Assembly (NCBI GenBank): GCA_001949185.1
Contig: BDGG01000002.1
Location: forward strand, 2,043,826-2,107,825
DNA: 64,000 nt
Direction: 5' to 3'
Source of the DNA: Ramazzottius varieornatus
Taxonomy: Eukaryota > Tardigrada > Eutardigrada > Parachela > Ramazzottiidae
Part shown: piece after piece, positions 60,427 through 64,000 of the stretch
How positions within the stretch are numbered: the first letter of the stretch is position 1
Layout of the letters: each line of letters opens with the position of its first letter
Notes under the pieces: generated by a model
Seen by the model: only the letters and a program-made list of their open reading frames with translations
Database searches by the model: none
Told to the model about the DNA's origin: nothing
Translations under genes and position numbers: made by a program

Positions 60427-61906
60427 CTAGAGCGTCCGTAGGATCTTTGGGTATCGGGACTTGTAGGACCGCTGTTTCCAGTAGCGAGGGTAGTTCTTCG
60501 CTCTTATCCTCTTTCTGCTTCTTGCTTTCTGTTCTCTTTTGTGCCTTCTGTGCTCTTTTTCCTTCAGAGACAGAGGCTTTTCTTTACTTTTCAACTTCGC
60601 CCAAACCATAACCAAGGATCCACACGTAGCCAGCACGGACATTATCAGCAAACGAGTGAGCAAGTTTATCCAGACTGTTCCGCCCTCCGTCTTCTTCTTC
60701 TGCTGATCCAGAAGTGTACCCGCGACCAAAGCAAACGAACCCACGGCGAAGTACCGCAAGAACTTTAGGATTGCGTTCGCCGTGCCTTTGGTGTTGTCCG
60801 GCGCCACAATATTGGTGCTGCTGGACGAAACCGAATCAAAGATGGCGTAGCCCAAACCTATGAGAGCCGACATGCGGATACTGTTGAAAGACGTCAAAGC
60901 AAGGCAGGCAGCAAATGGGCTCAGGATTAGAGCGGCACCAGCGGCCATCCACCAGTCACGATATCCACCTTCGTCGACCAGATAGCCGGTGAATGGAATG
61001 ACGATACTCATCAGATAGACTACACCCGCGATCCAGATTGCTCCTTGTTCTGTATAGTGCTGGGTAGCCTATCAGAAAGCAGGATAAAACGTGTCATGGA
61101 TTTTAGGACAGTACTCGGAAGATTGGAAGAGACTTACGGCGAGTAAGGCTGGCGTGCTCGTAGTGTACGTTTGGACAGCCGAATGAACAAGGAAGTAAGA
61201 TAAGGAGAACCACCAGAAAACCGCCTCGACATTGGAGGTGAACTGGCAGACACCCTTCTTCGTTGATTTCTATCTACCCCTTTTGGAATCGCTTTTGCTG
61301 TCATCCTTGTCAATAATTCCTTGAACGATAGCAGCAAATGTGCCCACAATGATCAAGCCTACCGAAATCCAGATGGCGTTTCTCATCCCGATAGCATCCA
61401 GCACTGAACCGCTTAGCAGGTAGCTGCAACCCGAACCCATCCGAGCACAGAGGATATACGAGCCTAAATTATAAAGGGGGTCGGAGGAGCGCTCAAGGCA
61501 ATAAAGTCCATGAATTTCAGGCTACTGTGGTGTGCTAACCTTTGAAACGCGAGCTATGAACTCATAGCCTGTTCATGCGACGCGCACAAACTGTCGTCCG
61601 GATACCGTTCCCCATTCCGAATACTACACCTCCGAGCAATAGTATCACGAAGGCCGACTTCTCACCGGTGATGTACGCTCCACCAACGAAAAGGAACCTA
61701 CGTATACATGAAACAAAGCACTATTGGCAGGTGCACTCTTGCATGTTTGTTCTGAATAGGAAGACTCATGCGCCGACAAAGTAGAGTGCTCCCGCAGACC
61801 AGATGAGCCATTCTCGGCTGTATTGTTCAAGGACAAACGCAGTGCCGACCGCAAAGACCACGGTAGCATAGGTAGTCGCGGTGGACAGGCCGTTGTACTC
61901 AGTGCT
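60427..61906 (-). pseudogene. MFSD1-like major facilitator transporter, apparently disrupted
   Basis: Blocks of a 12-pass transporter occur in order: 61906 onward (STEYNGLSTATTYATVVFAV, LIWSAGALYFVGA), about 61696-61600 (FLFVGGAYITGEKSAFVILL, GGVVFGMGNG), about 61464-61300 (SYILCARMGSGCSYLLSGSV, IWISVGLIIVGTFAAIV), 61255-61140 (VEAVFWWFSLSYFLVHSAVQ) and an intact last exon 61068-60427 (MSIVIPFTGYLVDEGG, GLGYAIFDSVSSSSTN, FLRYFAVGSFALVAGTLLD, basic tail). CARMGSG and the late helices resemble lysosomal MFSD1. An in-frame TAG at 61272-61270 separates KSDSKRGR from KSTKKGV, a TGA at 61564-61562 follows CARRMNRL, and the donor after YFVGA is degraded (GCATGAGTC). Tiny unrecognised introns could explain some breaks, so pseudogene status is moderate. 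Confidence 0.55.
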
Positions 61907-63480
61907 CTACAGCGCCAGACAATGATCTGGTTTCTTCTTTGTGGGAACATCTGTAGCATTCGAAGTACTGGAGTTGTGTCCCAGACATGCGAACGATTTT
62001 CCTTGTAGACGCCGGTTGTGTGGACTAAGAACCTGGGAGAAGAAGTTGCCGGAGGAAGCCAGGATACATGAACAACCTAACGCAATCCATTGCCGTCTCT
62101 TCGCCACTTATTTCACCATCTACAAGATAAAATTCAATATGGCGTTTCACATCAGGCGGAAGCACAGACGTATCCTTGAGGGCTTTATGGATATTTCTGG
62201 TACAGTGGTGCAGTACAGTTTCCTGGTCAGTAAACGTCGAACTAGCGCACAGTGCGTCTGATCGTCCATCTTTCAACCACTTTTCTCACTGTACTGAGAT
62301 CCCCTTCGGAAATCGTCCAGTCTGGTGGTTTTTGAATTTCTGGCCTTGAGGCACCAATGTCATGTGGTACGAGTCTGCAACGCGTCAACAGTTTAACTAT
62401 CTCCTACTGTAAGACGAAGAATCTTCGATATTATCCTATGAGCCACACAAATGGCACAATGTGATGTCGGCCGCGTACCGGGGCTTTTCGGCAGAAGCTA
62501 GCCTGGAGGCATGTTCTCGGCAGGTAAACCCTTACCGAAATACAGAACGGATTGGCAAAAGATCTGGTCGTCTAGCTCTTTCAGCGCGGTGATTGGCGGA
62601 CACGTGTACAGACGTTTGCTTAGTAGGGGTTCACCTGCTGAACCGTGCCTGAACGCAGCAGCGGAGTGGAGGGACTGGAGGCAGTGGGAGTGGAGGGACT
62701 GGAGGCAGTGGGAGTGGAGGGACTGGAGGCAGTGGGAGTGGAGGGACTGGAGGCAGTGGGAGTGGAGGGACTGGAGGCAGTGGGAGTGGAAAAACTCGCA
62801 CTGACGTCATGGAGACGCTCTCCTGAAAGCCGAGAACTGGTCGTCCGACATCCGCATCACTCCTTGGAAGTTCGGTCTATAACTGTGAACCGAACGGCTA
62901 ACCAAATTTTCTCGCTGTGTGTTTTAAATTCTCATTTAGTCTCTCTAGCTGGCACTCCAAACGGATCTATTTGTTGTCTTGTACCTGAAGGATCGATCTT
63001 TATAACGATACTCGTTCCTGATCAACCGGGTGACTCCGTTTTAGTTACTGTAACTTTTTCCATCATCGTGCTGAGTAAACTTTTATCCTCTTAACATCGG
63101 GGAGGTCGTCGACTGAATTGTCGAGGCTAATAAAATTCCTGCCTTCCTGAGACAGAAGGGGACAAAGCACGGCCTTATCGCAGGCAGATGGTCCGCTTGA
63201 TTGGCTGTTTGATAGCCAGCGATAAATCCAACCTGTCCAAGAATCAAGATTCAAGATGACTCGAAGCTGTTTCCAACTTCTAAGTCCAAGATTTCTTCCC
63301 AGACTATCGTTTCATTCCTGAGACTAGATCCTGATACCTGATCGTAGTCCTCAACGGTGCGCAGCCGCACTTGGTTTCGGCTGGAACGTCGGTATACAAC
63401 CTGATCATGTGAAACACGCAGGAATTGTGAGAACTGCGACACGCACTTACTCTAACCGCTGCAGTGATCCATACGTCGTC
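61907..63480. other. Intergenic region containing the minisatellite
   Basis: Apart from the 24-bp array there is no supported feature. A minus-strand frame at 62025-62276 (KALKDTSVLPPDVKRHIEFY) looks protein-like but has no flanking exons that I could join. Confidence 0.4.
62663..62791. repeat. 24-bp minisatellite, 5 full units plus a partial
   Basis: The unit GGAGTGGAGGGACTGGAGGCAGTG begins at 62663, 62687, 62711, 62735 and 62759, with a partial unit from 62783. Units appear identical. Because 24 is a multiple of three, the array is open in more than one frame and creates spurious frames such as VEGLEAVG; I do not treat it as coding. Confidence 0.95.
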
Positions 63481-63915
63481 ATGCTGAGCCCGTCGAAACT
63501 TTCTCCGACCAGTCCGACGGTTGGGGATTTCGACTGGAAGTTCGAGATCTTGAAGCAGCTGCATCGACGCAATGCCACGGAAAGCGTTTGTTTCAAGCCT
63601 GTCTTCGAAGCATGTAAGGGAAATTTGGCAAGTCATTCGGTGGCTGTTTGCTCCAGCTGCCTGTTGGTTTATACAACGATCTGGAAATCCGCGGCCTACC
63701 ATGCATAATTTATTTGCTTTGAGGGGTACGACTTGATTGGTGAGTTGATTGACCAGATTTCTTTTTCAGATGGAAAGCTCTTTGATTACTCCGACTCGCT
63801 GAAGACCCAGACTGCTCACCTCAACCTGCAAGTGGAGAAGCTCAAGGAGGACATCATTCGAGGTGGAGGAAATGGAGCAAACGGCGGGCAAGACACTTCA
63901 TCACGCTTCCGTTAA
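63481..63915 (+). CDS. ATG16L1: ATG16-like N-terminal region (autophagy), probably partial
   Basis: ATG16 scaffolds the ATG12-ATG5 conjugate for LC3 lipidation at the autophagosome membrane. Exons 63481-63613 and 63770-63915 join in phase (GCAT/AT) to 92 residues. After MLSPSKLSPTSPTVGD comes DWKFEILKQLHRRNATESVC, then FKPVFEAYGKLFDYSDSLKT and AHLNLQVEKLKEDI. This parallels the ATG5-binding helix and start of the coiled coil in human ATG16L1 (RWKRHISEQLRRRD, QYNKLLEKSDL, LAQKLQAEK). The second exon runs to a stop after SSRFR, but a possible donor within CGAG/GTGGAGG (about 63860) could splice to further exons beyond the window. So this is either the 5' end of a full gene or a short isoform. 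Similarity is confined to one helix, so the name is tentative. Confidence 0.6.
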
Positions 63916-64000
63916 TTTTATTACCGTTATAACGGCGTTATTCGATTACGTAAGTAAATATCATTACGATGTTTGACGTTGGTCTTTATTCAATTATCCA

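Noticed and set aside
62642-63094. Frames through the minisatellite (repeated VEGLEAVG or EWRDWRQW)
   Set aside because: Created by the 24-bp period being a multiple of three; no support outside the array.

Overview
The window comes from a compact animal nuclear genome. All supported genes are metazoan, most are split by short GT-AG introns (roughly 55-300 bp), and gene spacing is only a few kb. The vasopressin/oxytocin-type precursor (CFVTNCPPG), a ninjurin, a CPEB1-type protein and a trimerising DCP1 argue against nematodes. They fit a small-genome ecdysozoan such as a tardigrade, but that placement is inference. There is no sign of bacterial sequence.

Layout. 0-7 kb: DCP1 (mRNA decapping), with one unusually long 2.3 kb intron. 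7-8 kb: a secreted, probably GPI-anchored Thr/Ala-rich protein. 8.4-12.8 kb (-): U2SURP, 12 exons. 13.2-17.2 kb: an hAT-type MITE, an unidentified + strand gene and a Ser/Arg-rich - strand gene. 17.2-20.6 kb: little that can be supported. 20.6-22.3 kb (-): CPEB. 23.9-24.9 kb (-): ARL6IP1. 25.5-26.1 kb: a 598-bp hAT-like element with an 8-bp target duplication. 26.3-28.8 kb: ABTB1. 29.4-30.9 kb (-): ninjurin. 33.1-34.8 kb (-): a broken arylsulfatase. 35.6-36.7 kb (-): a secreted cyclase-family (kynurenine-formamidase-like) protein. 37.6-43.6 kb (-): the alpha subunit of phosphorylase kinase (PHKA), 12 exons, divergent from CDC73 (44.3-46.3 kb). 48.6-49.5 kb: a small four-pass membrane protein. 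50.1-52.0 kb (-): OS-9, the ER-associated degradation lectin. 53.2 kb: an intronless single-pass membrane protein with TATA box and poly(A) signal. 54.4-55.0 kb: the vasopressin/oxytocin-like precursor. 55.8-56.7 kb (-): a GADD45-like gene. 58.4-59.7 kb (-): a TMEM121-family protein. 60.4-61.9 kb (-): a disrupted MFSD1-like transporter. 62.7 kb: a 24-bp minisatellite. 63.5 kb: the 5' part of an ATG16-like gene that may run off the window.

Several genes share post-transcriptional RNA themes (DCP1, U2SURP, CPEB), but there is no operon-like organisation and adjacency is probably incidental. Exon joins were checked by eye for reading-frame continuity in all genes called with high confidence.

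The most striking non-genic feature is a foldback repeat of about 100 bp (outer arms like GGCAAACAAACTCG, inner arms AAGTGGCGCA / TGCGCCACTT). It recurs at 15 or more places, most of them inside introns of U2SURP, ABTB1, ninjurin, the cyclase, PHKA and CDC73. Two further inverted-repeat families (an hAT MITE and a 150-bp family with GCGGCT termini) are also present.
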